NCBI RefSeq assembly: GCF_035083965.1
Contig: NC_089739.1
Coordinates: 6,560,001 to 6,624,000 of the forward strand
From: Branchiostoma lanceolatum
Lineage: Eukaryota; Chordata; Leptocardii; Amphioxiformes; Branchiostomatidae
Length of the DNA: 64,000 nucleotides
Reading direction: 5' to 3'
The position numbers were made by a program, and so were the translations under genes. The notes beneath the pieces were generated by a model that did not search any database, was not told where the DNA came from, and worked only from the letters and a program-made list of their open reading frames with translations. Below, piece after piece: positions 35,732 to 48,688 of this stretch (within the stretch, counting starts at the first letter, position 1; each line of letters begins with the position of its first letter).

Positions 35732-38700
35732 GTGGAATCCACAAGTACGGCCATGGAGAATATTCTAAACGTCTCGTCGACCAAGCTGGCGGCGGGCGCC
35801 GCTGCAGTGGCGGCGGGGGCTTACTACCTGGCCTCCCGCCCGTCTCCGGTCGAACCACCCTGCCCACTTGATCGCCAGTCTGTGGAGGTTGAGGTCAGTT
35901 CTCGAGTTGTTTTACTGAGATGAGACTTAAATAGCAGGCAAGTCAAGATCGTGCGAGCGTATGAGTAACTACGTGCATGTGTATGTATGTATGTATGTAT
36001 GTATGTATGTGTGTATGTGTATTGTGTTTGTGTGTATGTGTATGTGTGTGTATGGATGTGTATGTGTATGTGTATATGTATTTTATAAGTATGTGAAGTC
36101 ATGGTTATTTAATACCTTTTCATATTTTTTTGAGCCGGCGTCACGCTAGCCGAACTTTTCGATCTCTAGAGGGTCGCCAAATTTCAAAATCTACCCTGTC
36201 ACTTTGGACGGGGCTCTGTGACCTATGATTCATGAACATCGGCCGGTCTTTAAACATTATCTCAGTGATTGAGAAGACACTGTCCGTATTACTGTCTAAA
36301 ATGAGAGTGGAGCCTATTTTTCACTTGAAATCTGCCCCGTCACATTGGACGGGGCTCTGTGACCTGCGAACATTGGACCTTATTCAGGCCGGCCGAAAAT
36401 GTCCTGTCAGCAAGCTCTCAAACTCGTCGGGCGAGCTATTTTTCTGCTGCGTGAATAGTTTATGAATGTTCTTTTTTGTCAGGCTATATGTACAAAATGG
36501 GCACGCCAAAGCGACATCGTATTCCTGATAGAAATATATACTCCGAGATTATACGTGCTGATTCCTGTTAAAATAAAGATGATTGATTGATCGATCGATG
36601 GGTCGATTAATCAATCGATTGATCGATTGATTGATTCCCGATGCAGGGCCAGGATGGAGCCCACATTTCCACCCGGTGCAAGGATGGGAAACTGCTGGAA
36701 TACCTTTACGATGACGTCACAACCACGTACGAAGGGTTTCAGAGGGGTATCAGGTTAACAAGTACGTCTCTCTGCTTAACGTTATGTAACAAAATCATTC
36801 CAACTCAAGCTAGTCTTACTATAGTTTAACTAAAGTCTAAAGGCTTAATAAAGTTTAATCAAAGGTACAACTTACCGAAACTTCAGCCGCTACTTATGTC
36901 TTCTTCAGGATCAATGACCCATCACTTTAGCCACGTGAATTGCAGACACGTGACTATAGTTCTTTGAAGTCTATGCCGCCTCCCTTCCTGCTTATACGTA
37001 CCAACACAGAAGCTTTTGTACTATAGTAATCAACAGACATCACTTTTAAAACTTTCAACAGTTAAAAGAGCATCGTTACAGATCATAAATCGTACTACTT
37101 TGTTCTTGCAATGTGTTAACAACATAACTTCTTCTATTTATCATTTTTTACACAGACGGTACGGGACGCTGCATTGGTTGGCGAGCAGTACCACAGGAAC
37201 CATACCAGTGGATGACATATCAACAGGTGTTATATGTATTGCTTAATATCTGTAGGCCCCTGTGACACACTAGCCTGGGTACCGTCCTTCGTAGTAGCCG
37301 TTGGCTCAATCGTTTGGCTTGATCCGTGGTTAGCAAGCGAAGCGATTGAGCCCGCGGTCACTTAGCCTGGGTGCCATCCTATTTCTACCGGGGCTCCTAC
37401 ATCCGATCGCTACCCTATAAAATGCTTAGGGTAGCGAATGTAGGAGCCCCGGTAGAAATAGGATGGCACCCAGGCTAGCGGTCAGTACGGAGGATGGTAC
37501 CCAGGCTAGTTACATATAGCCAACCATGGCCTCCCGACCTACTCCCGACCATGGTTGGGAATTAGCCGTGAGCAATGTCTTCTGTGGTCCGGAGTTGGTA
37601 GGCGAGGTTGCCTGCTAGTCTACACCAACGGACTATATTCATGTATTCTTAAATCGAAGTTGGGAAAGTCTTTTTCTGCTTGCATGCGATCAGAGGAGCT
37701 AGAATAGGATGGATTCCAGGCTAATCCCAACCCCGCGCCGACCTTGGTTGGGGAGTGGTCGGCAACTATGTCGTAAGAAGGTCCTGAATGTTCGACACTT
37801 TGAATGAATTACTGTTCGACCTGACACAGGCTATAGCTACCGGATCCCAATGAAATAACGTAACAGTAGGTGCCCTTTTAGGACGAGGTCTCAGCACAAA
37901 AGGATAAAGCTGGCGATCCTTGACCTCACAATCGATGTCATCAGCACAAATAATCAGAGAAGAAAATCTTTCGTAAACAACATAGGCTATCTGACCCCAC
38001 TCAATATCACGTGGCAGTATTTGCCCCTTTAAGGACAATGTCTCAACACAAAAGAAGAATGATGCTGGTTTTTCACCTCACAGTCGGTGTCATCAGCACA
38101 AAAGAATCAGAGAAGAACATCTGACGAAATCAACACAGGCATCAGCAAGCTTCAGGCTTCATTGACCTTACGTGACTTATAAAGGTCGCGAAACACAGAA
38201 TTTATCCGCGGCAGTAGTTCGGGTATAGATCAGTTCTTCTGTGCACGCCAGCGAGGCGGAAAATGCGCCGAACAGTAGTTTTGAGCCTGTATATATAAGT
38301 TGGATTTTGAGTTTTGTTCGGTCGGCGTAAATTTGCGCCTGAATACTACTAGTACTGTTAACGCCCAACTACTGGGCAGCTGCAGTTCACATGACATCCG
38401 CTGAACGTCATGTATAAAAGGGCATCAGAAGGGAACAAGCCGGTAACTTTTAGTTCGTTTCTCATATTTTATAGATTGCACCCTGAACTCAAACATACTA
38501 TAGATTTTTGTACCTTTCTTGTTCACCGTATCATCAATAGAAGCCCCGAAGCTTCTCACTTTGAGGTAAATATCCATGTGAATTCCGATGGGTGAAATAC
38601 TGTGTTCTGCTACCTCAACAACCAGATGGTAGCCTTGATTGTGCAGCGCTGATTTTGCTTGCCGTAAGGTTACTCAAGGACAATATAGCCGTAGTCTTGG

Positions 38701-41700
38701 GGATGTCTTCACTTGTTCTTTTGCGGTGATTGTAGATTTTCTTTGTTTTAGGTGCACGAGAGCGCCCTCCGGTTCGGCTCGGGTCTGCTGGAGAAAGGCC
38801 TCTCTCCCGGACAGGACACCTTTGTCGGGATCTTCTCCCAGAATCGACCAGAGGTTGGCAAAACATTGATTTTATATTGCAACACACATTGATGTGAATT
38901 ACCTAGGTAAAACGTTTTTTCAGTTGCCACAATTTTATCAATTTTCACTTTTTTTATCACGAACGTAACTGCCATCCAACACAACAAAAACAACTCAACG
39001 CATTTTAGGCCGTCTCTAAAGTCTTATTCAACCATGATGACCAATCACGAGCCCTGACATGGCGTCATCAGTGGGTCAAAGAAGTCTGTAGCGTCCCCCG
39101 TCCCGTACCCTGATGACCTATTTCACAACACTCCAATGTTTTTTTCCAGTGGGTGATTGCTGAGCAGGCATGCAGCGCCTTCTCCATGGTGGTTGTTCCT
39201 TTGTACGACACGCTGGGACCACAGGCCATCAAATTTGTCATCGAGCAGGGTGAGCGCTAACATTGACCGTAACATCAGGTCCAAAGAGGACAAGATTACA
39301 TTTCTTTGGCAGTGGTAGATGTTACAACATGATTCTGTGGGTTTCCCCTTTTCATAGAACAGTAAGTTTCAAAAAGCAGCAAAATCAACTCCAAGGTACT
39401 AAAGTATTGATATTGTTTTGAGCATATCTGTCTGTGTGTTTCCAAGTTGCAGTTTCTGTATGTTCTGCCAGACGGTGCTTACCGTCTGATGTCTTTGATT
39501 GCTTTGTTCACTAAATAATCATATGCATGTTCTTAAAGGAGCACAATCAAAGTGCGACAGTCTTAGGGTTTGAAATAATAAGATGTGGAGGACACTGATA
39601 TGCGGTGATGATGATGAAGATGATGAAGATGATGAAATGATCGACGCTTCTGCTATCTTCCAGGAAATCTTCACACCATTGTTTGCGACGTGGAGAAGAA
39701 AGTGGACTCCATCCTCGACATTGCGCAGGATGTGTCCGTGGTCAAGAGAATCGTGGTCATGGAAAAGATCAATGACGAGCTCAAGAAACGAGCCACTTCA
39801 TTGGGTATTGAAGTCATGACGTTTGATGACGTGGAGGTACGGACCTGTTTCGTCATTGATTCATCAATCAATGAAAATTCTTCACACGTATATACTTGAA
39901 TGGTACTTTTTTGTTGTATAGAAGGGTGAAAGGACCAATTTGCTTGTTGGAAATTTTATAAGAAATTTAAAAGTGACATCTTGACCTGATCATATCAGTT
40001 TCTTTCTTATCAAACAGGAAGCTGGAAGGAGAAACCCACACGACGCTGTTGTAAGTTACTTTTATTACTCATTAATTTTGTCAATTATACAGGTACGTGT
40101 GATACATGTGGTTTGGTTACTAGTAATACTAATATATACATTGCAAGCGAGACAGTGTTGTTATAAAGTTTAAAAAAATCATCACACACCTGGTTCTCCA
40201 TCTGATTGGTCAATAGTAGTCACGTGGAAGTATTTTAATCCTGTGGACCGTTGAACTACTCAACATACAATACTGACCCAGTCCCTGATAGAAGCAGCAG
40301 TCCCTTTCGTTGTTTTCAGATATAAATCCCTGTCTCTCTTTTTATTAGCCACCTCGTCCGGAGGACTTGCTGACGATTTGCTACACAAGCGGCACTACAG
40401 GTTGGTAATGTGAACCGTTGCATCTTTTAATCAACAACTTTAGTTATTAAGAAATAGTTGAGCTACTTTAGTTTGGTAAAGCCTACCGTCTTCTCTGTTG
40501 GTCCATTGGCAAAGAAGAGCTACGAAGTTGAATGTTTGACAAACCAAGGACATTGTATTACATAGGACACACGAAGCCTTGAGTCTCCTATCAACGATAG
40601 CTACCAATGACACAAAGGTCACTACATTGGTACAAATGGTCTGGATCACAAATTGTTTCCCATTCTTTGCAGGATTACCTAAAGGCGTGATGCTGACTCA
40701 CAAGAACATCGTCACGAACATCAGTGCCGTGCTGAAACACGTAGAGGTTGGTCACCATTTTGATGACGTCATGGAAACTGTTGATCGCCATCTTTGATTA
40801 CATGAGCACATTTTTGGGATGAACAAAGCCACCATGAAGAGTCACCACTTAAGCCAAGGCACCATATATAACACACCATTTACACTTGAACAATGAGCCA
40901 TATATGAAAGTTTATGAAAGTACAGACGAACGAGCACTTATCAATAAGTGATAAAGGTAACTATCAAAAGGCTTTTATGTTGTCTTGTCGGAATGTTCAT
41001 AATAAGATTTCTGTACTCTCCTCTCTTTCAGGGATACCTGAACCTGGGGCCTGATGACATGCATGTTTCCTACTTGCCTCTTCCCCACCAGTTCGAGAGA
41101 TCGTTACATGTGAGTATTGTAACAACATGCTTGTTTAACCGTTATACTAGTGAACAACAATATAACTTATGCAAATGTGACGTAAATGTATCCAAGTCTG
41201 TACAAGAAGGAATAGTTTGTTGGCCGTCGGCAATTGTATCGAATCTCTGGGAACCATGACTTGCCTTGATTTACCCTTCTTTAACTTTGACGAATTCATA
41301 GTATACATGCAACATGTATAGAGTGTTAGAGTGTTATATGATATGATAAGAAAAGACTTAAGCACTGTTACGATTGCATTCATTTTCTTAAGACTGTAGA
41401 CGACAGCTCTATCATTTTCTTGTGTTTTTTTCTAGGTTATGTTCTTCATGACCGGTGTCCAGATCGGTTTCTTTGGTGGTGACGTCAAGAAGCTGTTGGA
41501 CGACTTCCGGGAACTGCGGCCAACTATCTTCCCGTCTGTCCCGCGACTGCTCAACAGGATATTTGACAAGGTGATGATCCTTCTTTGATTGTTGTCTTGA
41601 ACTTGGTAACGTTACTGTAAATTCAGAAATGTTCGCGGGGATTCAATTTCGCGGTAGGGAGAAAATTTAGTGTTCGCTGTGGTTTTCAGCTCGCGTTTGA

Positions 41701-44700
41701 AACAAAAGTAGCGCTACAGTCACACAACGGTACGGCTTTTCGCGGTGATTCAGTGGGTTCGCGGAAAAGAGTTCACCGCGAAAACCGCGAACATAAAACC
41801 ACCGCGAACGTTTCTGCATTTACAGTAGTATTTTTTTACCTTTGCTCTGCGTTTGTATACTATGCTTCTTTGACTTGGAGCAGCTGGTATCAGTCTCTTT
41901 TGACTTTCGTTCTGATTGGGTCTGAAATCTTTGATTTGTCAAATTTGTTCAAATCCAAGATTCAACTGTTAAGTTATTACATGGGGGGCTTCGTTTCAAT
42001 CTACAGCACGTTATCTTTCTTGTTTTGTACATTTCTTTTACTACATACAAATAAATGAAGTCAAATAAAAAATCTAATCTTTCGTAGGTACACGCGGGAG
42101 TTCAAGGTAGCGCTATCAAGACCAAGTTGCTGGAAATTGCCTTGAGGAGCAAAAGTGCGGAAGTCAAAAGGTAAGATTGGCATTATTGTCTTCATAAGGA
42201 CATGATGTTAAGGAAATTAAGTATTGTCTTAAGATACAATCTCAACACAAAATCATCAATCTAATGTCACTCTTCATCTTTCAGAGGGATTGTCCGACGC
42301 AACAGTATTTGGGACACTCTGATCTTTGGCAAAGTCCAAGTAAGTTCTTCAACATTCTGACCACAACATAGTCGATTCCTAAAACATCTTTGCGTCAATA
42401 TATTGATTTTGTTTATTTTCGTATAATCAAACAACGTGTACAGTTGTATAGGTTGTATTGAAATATTATCTTTAAATCCTAGATGCAAAAAAATCACAAA
42501 CGTATTCATACCTTCTGTTTGTAGAATCTTCTGGGCGGTCGTGTGAGGGCTATAATCACAGGATCGGCTCCCCTGTCTGAGACAGCTATGACATTCCTAA
42601 GGGCGGCCATTGGCTGTACGGTAAGCTGTTTACCTAGGCCTGCCAATCTCCAGTACCATAAATGAATTTCTTTATGGAGAAGACTTTGAATTTGCTCCGA
42701 CACAAGATGAGTGAACTCACCAAATTTTAGAACAGTCCTCTGATCTCCTGACAACACTTTACGTTTGGTACCGCATTCGTTACTCGAGTACTCCTTGTGA
42801 TTTCAAATAGATTGTAATTTATACATTTTGTCTTTCATAATTTCATTTCAAAGTAGCATCGACCAACTGCATATCAAGCTCTTGGTAGATTAATTTGTAG
42901 AAAAGCTCAGGCCATCAGAATATAGAAAATAGCAAACAAACGAACATCCTACCTATTATTTACCAGGTGTATGAAGGATACGGACAGACAGAGGCGAATG
43001 CCGGGGTTTCCTTTAGCATGCCTGGTGACCACAGCACCGGTGAGACATTATGAATTTTCTTTCTGCTTTCTAGAAATGCATCAATCATATTTCAATCGTA
43101 CGGTATCAATGTTATGTCATGCTCGTTGATTTTGATATGTCCCTTTATACTAGCCAACATTGCTCAAATTTCCTTAAGGTCACGTTGGCTCACCGCTGAC
43201 CTGCAACCTCGTGAAGCTTGTGGACATCCCCGAAATGGACTACTACACCAAGAACAACCAAGGGGAGGTAAGGGTCCTGTTTTGACGAACGATCTACACG
43301 CTTTCAGTCAAGATCATATGCTGTAAATGAAATATGAATAAAATGTGGAAAAGTCGTTTCTTTAGGTGTCATTTATGAATCTTCACCAAAAAAAAAGAAT
43401 TTCAGATTATTAGTATTAGAAATCAGAAGACAAGACAACATTTTTTCCCCATTGAGTATTGTTATCCTAATGACAGGTGTGCGTCAAGGGCCCGAACATT
43501 ATGAAGGGATATTACAAGGCCCCCGAGAGAACAGCAGAGGCGCTTGATGATGACGGCTGGTTGCACACAGGAGATGTCGGGGAGTGGCTGCCGGTATTGA
43601 TTGATTTATCAATTAATTCCTTTATTCCTTCCTTCCTTCATTCATTCATTCATTTTATGTGCTCATGTTCTTCCATTACAATTTCCTTCAATTTCAAGTT
43701 CGGTTTACATATTTGTAATTCCTTTGACATTGGCGCATTTCCATATTCATTGAAGGCTCGGATAAAGTTCTCTGTAGACTTATGTTTCATTGGTCGATTG
43801 TTTTGTATCATTTTAGAGTGGCGTTCTCAAGATCATTGACAGAAAGAAGCACATTTTCAAGCTTGCACAGGTAAACCATTTCTGTTTCGTCCACATGGTT
43901 TTGATGGGGGCATCCTGTCACTCGCTGTCCGAAATATCACGTGATGATCACAAATCCGAACATGCTTATTATGTGTTTGGTCACGTGCTTACAGTAATTG
44001 GACATTTACACTGACAAAGGGGGAATGGCTAGCAACCCCTCCCTGTAAGAATATACCCTGCTACAGAAACAGCAAGGACACTTGCTGACCAGGCACTAGA
44101 AGGTGAACAACAATACCTGACAACGGCTAGAATGACAATCGAACTTTTCTGTTAGTTATAAAAGTTTACTGATGCATTTTATTTTGTACCGATACCAGGG
44201 AGAGTACATTGCTCCTGAGAAGGTGGAGGGCATCTACACGAGCAGCCCACTGGTGGCGCAAGCGTTTGTTTACGGAGAGAGCCTGAAGGTTAGTTGATAA
44301 AAAAATATTGTCTTTTAAAAAAAGGGCCCCTGTCACACAGTCCGGTCGTCTTTGTTGGTCCTCCGATTTAAGAATCGACAGAGGGTTGAGCGTTTTTCCC
44401 CTTGAAAATCAGCCCTGTTACAATAGGCGAAGCTCGGTCGATTGTCGGGGAACTCATAGATGAATCCTTCATGAGATGGCACCACCTATTGGACGCTTGA
44501 ATGAATAATACTGCCTTGATTTGTGTCATTTATTCTCATTTCTTACTCAAAGACATGACTATCCGAATATTTCTTTACCATATGAACTATGATAAGAATA
44601 TACCAACTTTCGTATTTTCTTTGATGCATTTTATGATTAACTCTACTAAACCTTCTATTGGCCGTTATTATATATCTGTTGGCGTTATTATTTCACCAGG

Positions 44701-47659
44701 CCCGTTCACTCAGACTATGTTTTTGTGTGTGTCGAGGCCTTACTTTAACAGATACGAGGATACATGCATGTAGTACGTGATATATTTTGAACAGGCTGCT
44801 AAACGCGTTCATCTGGTGGTGTATATCCCTAGGCGTCGTGTGTTGGTATTTTCGTCCCCAACGCCTTATTTGTCATCCCCTTTATCATTTCACAAAACCT
44901 GTTCACAGACTGTGAGCATGCGCAATGAGGACTGAGATATTGTAAAAAGATACGAAGATACAAGTATAGCGTGATACATTTGAACAGACTGCAAAAGACG
45001 TTCATGGTGATGTATATCCCCAGGCCTCGTGTGTTGGTGTTTTCGTTCCCGACCCCGAGGTGCTGCCTGGTTGGGCCAAGAACAATCTGAACCTGGAAGG
45101 CACAATGCAACAGCTGTGCAAGAATAAGGTGATTATAACTTTGTACACACAACACTAATTCTTCAAATTATCATCCTTTCAGAGAAAAAGGGTAATCTCC
45201 AAGAAGATCCTACGGTAGCAGGACAGTATCTATGGGTTGAATCTATATCCATTTGCCACCGTATGATCTGCGGCAGAACGGTGGCAAATGGAATATTGTT
45301 TCGGCCCATAGATACCTTCCGGCCAGCGTATTATCTGCTTTGAAATTAGAAACAAGTGACGTGGTCTATAGAATTTGAACTTTGACGACGATATGGCTCT
45401 TCGAACTTTGAATGTACGACATATTTTGCAACGAGATGCTATTTATTGTACTTCTAACTTTGTTCTTTTGACGCTTTCCTCGTCAGGCTGTAAAGAACGC
45501 TATTCTGGAAGATGTGATAAGTCTGGGGAAACAACGTGGACTTTATTCCTTCGAGCAGGTACGTCATCATGATGTAGTTTTGGAGACTTTATTTTCATAG
45601 TCAAGTCAAGTCAAGTTTATTGCACAACAATTGCATCAGGTACAATGTACGGCAAATAACATGGAATATTAACAACTACGGACTATCTACAGCTACATGC
45701 AAAATTATTCAACCCCCCTTGCTTTTTGGACATTTTGGCAAATTGAGGAACTTTACAACTGCATGATATTACTAAATCATATAAGTGATGAACAGATATG
45801 TTATTACAGTCTGATACCACAGCAAAAGTTAAGATTTTTTTCATAGTCCATCCAAAATAGCAACTTTCACACAAATAGTACGTTGCAAAATTATTCAACC
45901 CCCTATGAGGGGTTGTCTTTATTACTTAGTGCAGCACCCCTATTTATCTAAAAGCTGAATTCACTTGATGTAGACGTGAACGATAGCTTGTCACAAGCTT
46001 CTGGCAGTGCTCTTTGGGAATTTCGGCCCATTTCTCGTGGGCAATGGTCTCCGGCTAGCAATTTTCTGAGGTTTACGTACCGCAACAGCTTTCAATAGAT
46101 CCAACCCAAAATTCTGAACTGATTTTAAGTCTGGAGACTGTTATGGGTACTCAAGAACCTTCCAGGTTCTTTTTCTGACCAAACATGTGGATGTCGATGT
46201 GTGCTTGGGGTTATTGTCTTGCTGGAATGTCCAATGACGCCCCAGCTTCAACTCCTTAACGGACCTGGCGACATTCTCGGCCAGAATTTCAGCAGCCACA
46301 GTGATATTTCTTAGAAGACAGGTGGACAAGAACCATATGATTACTGTAAAAGTCCTGAAAAACAATTTGGCTGAAGGAGAAACTGTTCTTTCAGTGGACA
46401 CAGTGCGCTGCACACCTCATGCTGAAGAGCTCAAGGCCAGAACCCCAAGACCCACACCATTGCTGAAGCCATGCCCCAAGAAAAGTTGCCTCCAGTATGC
46501 TCAAAACAACCTACTAATGCCACAGTAGTTTTTGGACACTGTTATATGGACTGACGAAACAAAAAAACTTGTCCTCTTTGGTCCTTCGTGTCAGAGGTAT
46601 GTTTGGCACAGGAAAGACTACGCATACGCAGAGAGGTACACCCTGCCCATGGTGATGGGTCTGAGATTCTTTGGGGGTGTTTTGCTTCTAATGGCACTGG
46701 GAATATCCACCGTGTTGAAGGCATCATGAAATAAAACCAGTACTAGGATATTCTGGCCAGGAAAGTTACCAATTCCGTTAGAAAGTTGAAGCTGGGGCGT
46801 CATTGGACATTCCAGCAAGACAATAACCCCAAGCACACATCGACATCCACATGTTTGGTCAGAAAAAGAACCTGGAAGGTTCTTGAGTACCCATAACACT
46901 CTCCAGACTTAAACCCAGTTGAGAATTTTTGGTTGGATCTGAAGACAGCAGTTGCGACACGTAAACCTCGGAAAATTGCTGAGCTGGAGACCATTGCCTA
47001 CGAGAAATGGACCGAAATTCCCAAAGAGCACTGCCAGAAGCTTGTGACAAGCTATCGTTCACGTCTACATCAAGTGAATTCAGCTTTTAGATAAATAGGG
47101 GTGCTGCACTAAGTAATAAAGACAACCCCTCATAGGGGGTTGAATAATTTTGCAACGTACTATTTGTGTGAAAGTTGCTATTTTGGATGGACTATGAAAA
47201 AAATCTTAACTTTTGCTGTGGTATCAGACTGTAATAACATATCTGTTCATCACTTATATGATTTAGTAATATTATGCAGCTGTAAAGTTCCACAATTTGC
47301 CAAAATGTCCAAAATGCAAGGGGGGTTGAATAATTTTGCATGCAGCTGTATACTTTATTTTCATATGTGGGAACCCCTCGACGAGATATTACGAAGTTAT
47401 TTTTCAATGAAGGCAGATAACTATTATGCAGCAGAGCCGTATCAAGTATAGAGTTAAACGTGCTTTATCATCATATCAAATTTTGAACTGTCTCATCGGT
47501 CTTCTGTGGGTATTTCACGGCCCATTGAAATCTGACATGCGTTGACCGTTCGGAAACGTGGCGTCAGAGGTGGGTCAAAGGTTCCCGGAAGTCGATACCG
47601 GCCCCTGCTCCGTTCAACAAGAAATTGTCACGTGCTACCTGTTATATATATATATATAT

Positions 47660-47719
<60 letters not shown>

Positions 47720-48026
47720 GAGGAAGTGAGAGAGAGCGGAGGGGGAAAGAGGGGAAGGAGGTAGGGAGAAGAGAGGGAAAGAAAGAAAGAGAGAGAGAGG
47801 GGAACAGATGATTTATTGTTTAACAAAACTCTGGCATCACAAGCTGCTGAATTGTGTTTTTAAAGCGCTTTCCTTTTTATATTTACAGGTGAAGGACATC
47901 CACCTGCATCCTGAGCTCTTCAGCCTGGAGAACGGCCTGCTCACCCCCACCTTCAAATCTAAACGTACCACTCTCAAATCAACATTCTTGGCACAGATTC
48001 AAGAAATGTACGAAAACCTGGCCTGA
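35732..48026 (+). CDS. ACSL: Long-chain acyl-CoA synthetase, ACSL1/5/6-like
   Basis: Activates long-chain fatty acids to acyl-CoA (ATP to AMP) at ER/outer mitochondrial membranes. 22 exons join in frame to 688 aa (human ACSL1 698). Coding exon starts: 35732, 36647, 37156, 38752, 39150, 39664, 40018, 40349, 40673, 41032, 41436, 42088, 42285, 42525, 42967, 43179, 43477, 43817, 44199, 45024, 45487, 47889. An N-terminal hydrophobic anchor (about 17-34) precedes QSVEVE. The P-loop-like AMP motif YTSGTTGLPKG is at about 264, YGQTE at 447-451, DGWLHTGD at 523-530, then [19 protein letters not shown]. All match the ACSL1/5/6 branch. The start could also be the second ATG at 35753. The exon at 40349 uses a weak donor, gttggt. 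No missing motif; looks functional. The last intron holds a Tc1-type element. Confidence 0.95.
35977..36085. repeat. (TATG)n / (TG)n microsatellite
   Basis: Simple repeat in the first ACSL intron; it creates spurious Tyr/Val/Cys and His/Thr open frames. Confidence 0.9.
36520..36636 (+). repeat. LINE-tail-like end with (GATT)n/(GATC)n
   Basis: 'attcctgttaaaataaagat' runs into alternating gattgattgatcgatcgat units just before ACSL exon 2, as in a retrotransposon 3' end with a microsatellite tail. A minimal acceptor, atgcag, for exon 2 follows directly. Confidence 0.55.
37271..37508. repeat. Nested palindromic MITEs, 'TAGCCTGGG' family
   Basis: Inner hairpin 37363-37477: arms starting TAGCCTGGGTGCCATCC and ending in the complement, about 40 bp each, nearly perfect. 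Outer arms 'tagcctgggtaccgtcc' (37271) and 'ggatggtacccaggcta' (ends 37508) enclose it. Another end of the family lies at 33329-33343 and a degraded one near 37705-37722. Located in ACSL intron 3. Confidence 0.8.
37878..38150. repeat. Local ~150-bp tandem duplication
   Basis: 'gtctcagcacaaaaggataa...gtcatcagcacaaa..atcagagaagaa' (37890-37965) recurs at 38040-38115 with moderate divergence. Intronic in ACSL; no coding seen. Confidence 0.65.
38413..38420 (+). promoter_or_regulatory. Consensus TATA box inside ACSL intron 3
   Basis: TATAAAAG followed by GG lies 332 bp before exon 4 (38752). It could drive an N-terminally shortened ACSL transcript, or be chance or repeat-derived. No initiator or downstream element is obvious. 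Confidence 0.25.
41613..41827. repeat. MITE with TACTGTAAATTCAGAAA ends
   Basis: Ends 'tactgtaaattcagaaatgt' and 'gtttctgcatttacagta' are inverted; the interior is rich in 'ttcgcggtg'/'caccgcgaa'. A 215-bp non-coding element in an ACSL intron. Confidence 0.75.
44720..45060 (+). repeat. Local duplication creating an ACSL pseudo-exon
   Basis: 44748-44868 and 44945-45062 are diverged direct copies (about 195-bp period), from 'agatacgaggatac' to 'tcgtgtgttggtattttcgt'. The second contains the true acceptor and the start of exon 20 (45024). The first has 'cctag|gcgtcgtg' and the same reading for about 11 codons, then unrelated sequence with no matching donor. Confidence 0.7.
45226..45316. repeat. 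Small hairpin repeat
   Basis: 'agtatctatgggttga' pairs with 'tcggcccatagatacc', and 'tccatttgccaccgt' pairs with 'acggtggcaaatgga'. ACSL intron. Confidence 0.6.
45600..45676 (+). repeat. LINE-like 3' end relic
   Basis: The 'caagtcaagtttattgcaca' block with 'tcaggtacaatgtacggcaa' resembles a retrotransposon 3' end (compare 'ataagtttattgcaagttc' near 19422). Directly beside the Tc1-type insertion. Confidence 0.4.
45690..47348 (+). mobile_element. Tc1-type transposon, giant palindromic derivative
   Basis: A 1659-bp element flanked by TA on both sides, with terminal repeats CAGCTRCATGCAAAATTATT. The inverted repeats extend about 600 bp (45690-46292 versus 46748-47348). The plus strand carries a degenerate Tc1 transposase: second half of the HTH ([12 protein letters not shown]), [17 protein letters not shown], then [11 protein letters not shown] and, after stops, [15 protein letters not shown]. 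The minus strand of the left arm repeats the 3' half ([17 protein letters not shown]). The first part of the gene is absent, replaced by the inverted copy. The transposase is inactive. Inserted in the last ACSL intron. Confidence 0.88.
47644..47800. repeat. (TA)n and (GA)n microsatellites
   Basis: (TA)n at 47644-47660, then a long (GA)n run to about 47716 and purine-rich decay to 47800, close upstream of the last ACSL exon. It yields artificial Arg/Glu and Ser/Leu open frames. Confidence 0.9.
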
Positions 48027-48682
48027 ACAAATCCAATCAGCTAAATATATACATTAGCGTGTCCAGCAAAGCTTAAACCACGAAAACGTGTATGTCTATT
48101 CTTCCCGTTTCCCTTAAACTCTAAACTAAAGCTCTGAATTAAACATTCCATTCACAGATCCAACAAATGCACGAAGATTTTGTCTGAAATTTTGTCTCCA
48201 TTCGATCATTTACATATTGGATATTTGGTGTCAGGTTACGGATTAAGAATGAAAAGATGTCACTGTACATTTGCACATTGTTAGAAATGTCATGTGGGAA
48301 AGTTAGAAGTTTAGAATGAGTAAAGGGCTGGAACTGTATTTTTGTAGCACTACTGTTGACGTAAAATATATTCATCACCAAGGGGTTTAAACACGAAAAC
48401 GTGCACATCAAATCCGTTCTCCAAGGTGTAGGTGAAAGATTGACGCTGCAATACAGTGCAAGGCCATGGTGTTTTATCACGGGGTATTTTACTCTTTATA
48501 CTGGTATATTATACAATAACTGTCTTTACAAGAATTACATAATGGTAATAAGATAAAGTTATTTTAAGATTTATATGCTAACATTGGTGATAAATATGCT
48601 CCAGTTGAGATCGTTTATAGCAATAAGGATGCTGCTGATATTGTTTATTCCAACGCATATGCGATACTAATATCAATGCAAG

Positions 48683-48688
48683 AATAAA
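48683..48688 (+). terminator. Possible ACSL polyadenylation signal
   Basis: AATAAA about 660 nt after the ACSL stop. Motif and position only; an earlier non-canonical signal is possible. Confidence 0.3.

Noticed and set aside
35824-36149. His/Thr and Tyr/Val/Cys-rich frames
   Set aside because: Translations of the (TATG)n/(TG)n repeat in ACSL intron 1.
46141-46899. Minus-strand frames in the Tc1 element as a separate gene
   Set aside because: They are the inverted copy of the transposase 3' half in the left arm, not an independent gene.
47558-47826. Arg/Glu-rich and Ser/Leu-rich frames
   Set aside because: Translations of the (GA)n repeat on both strands.
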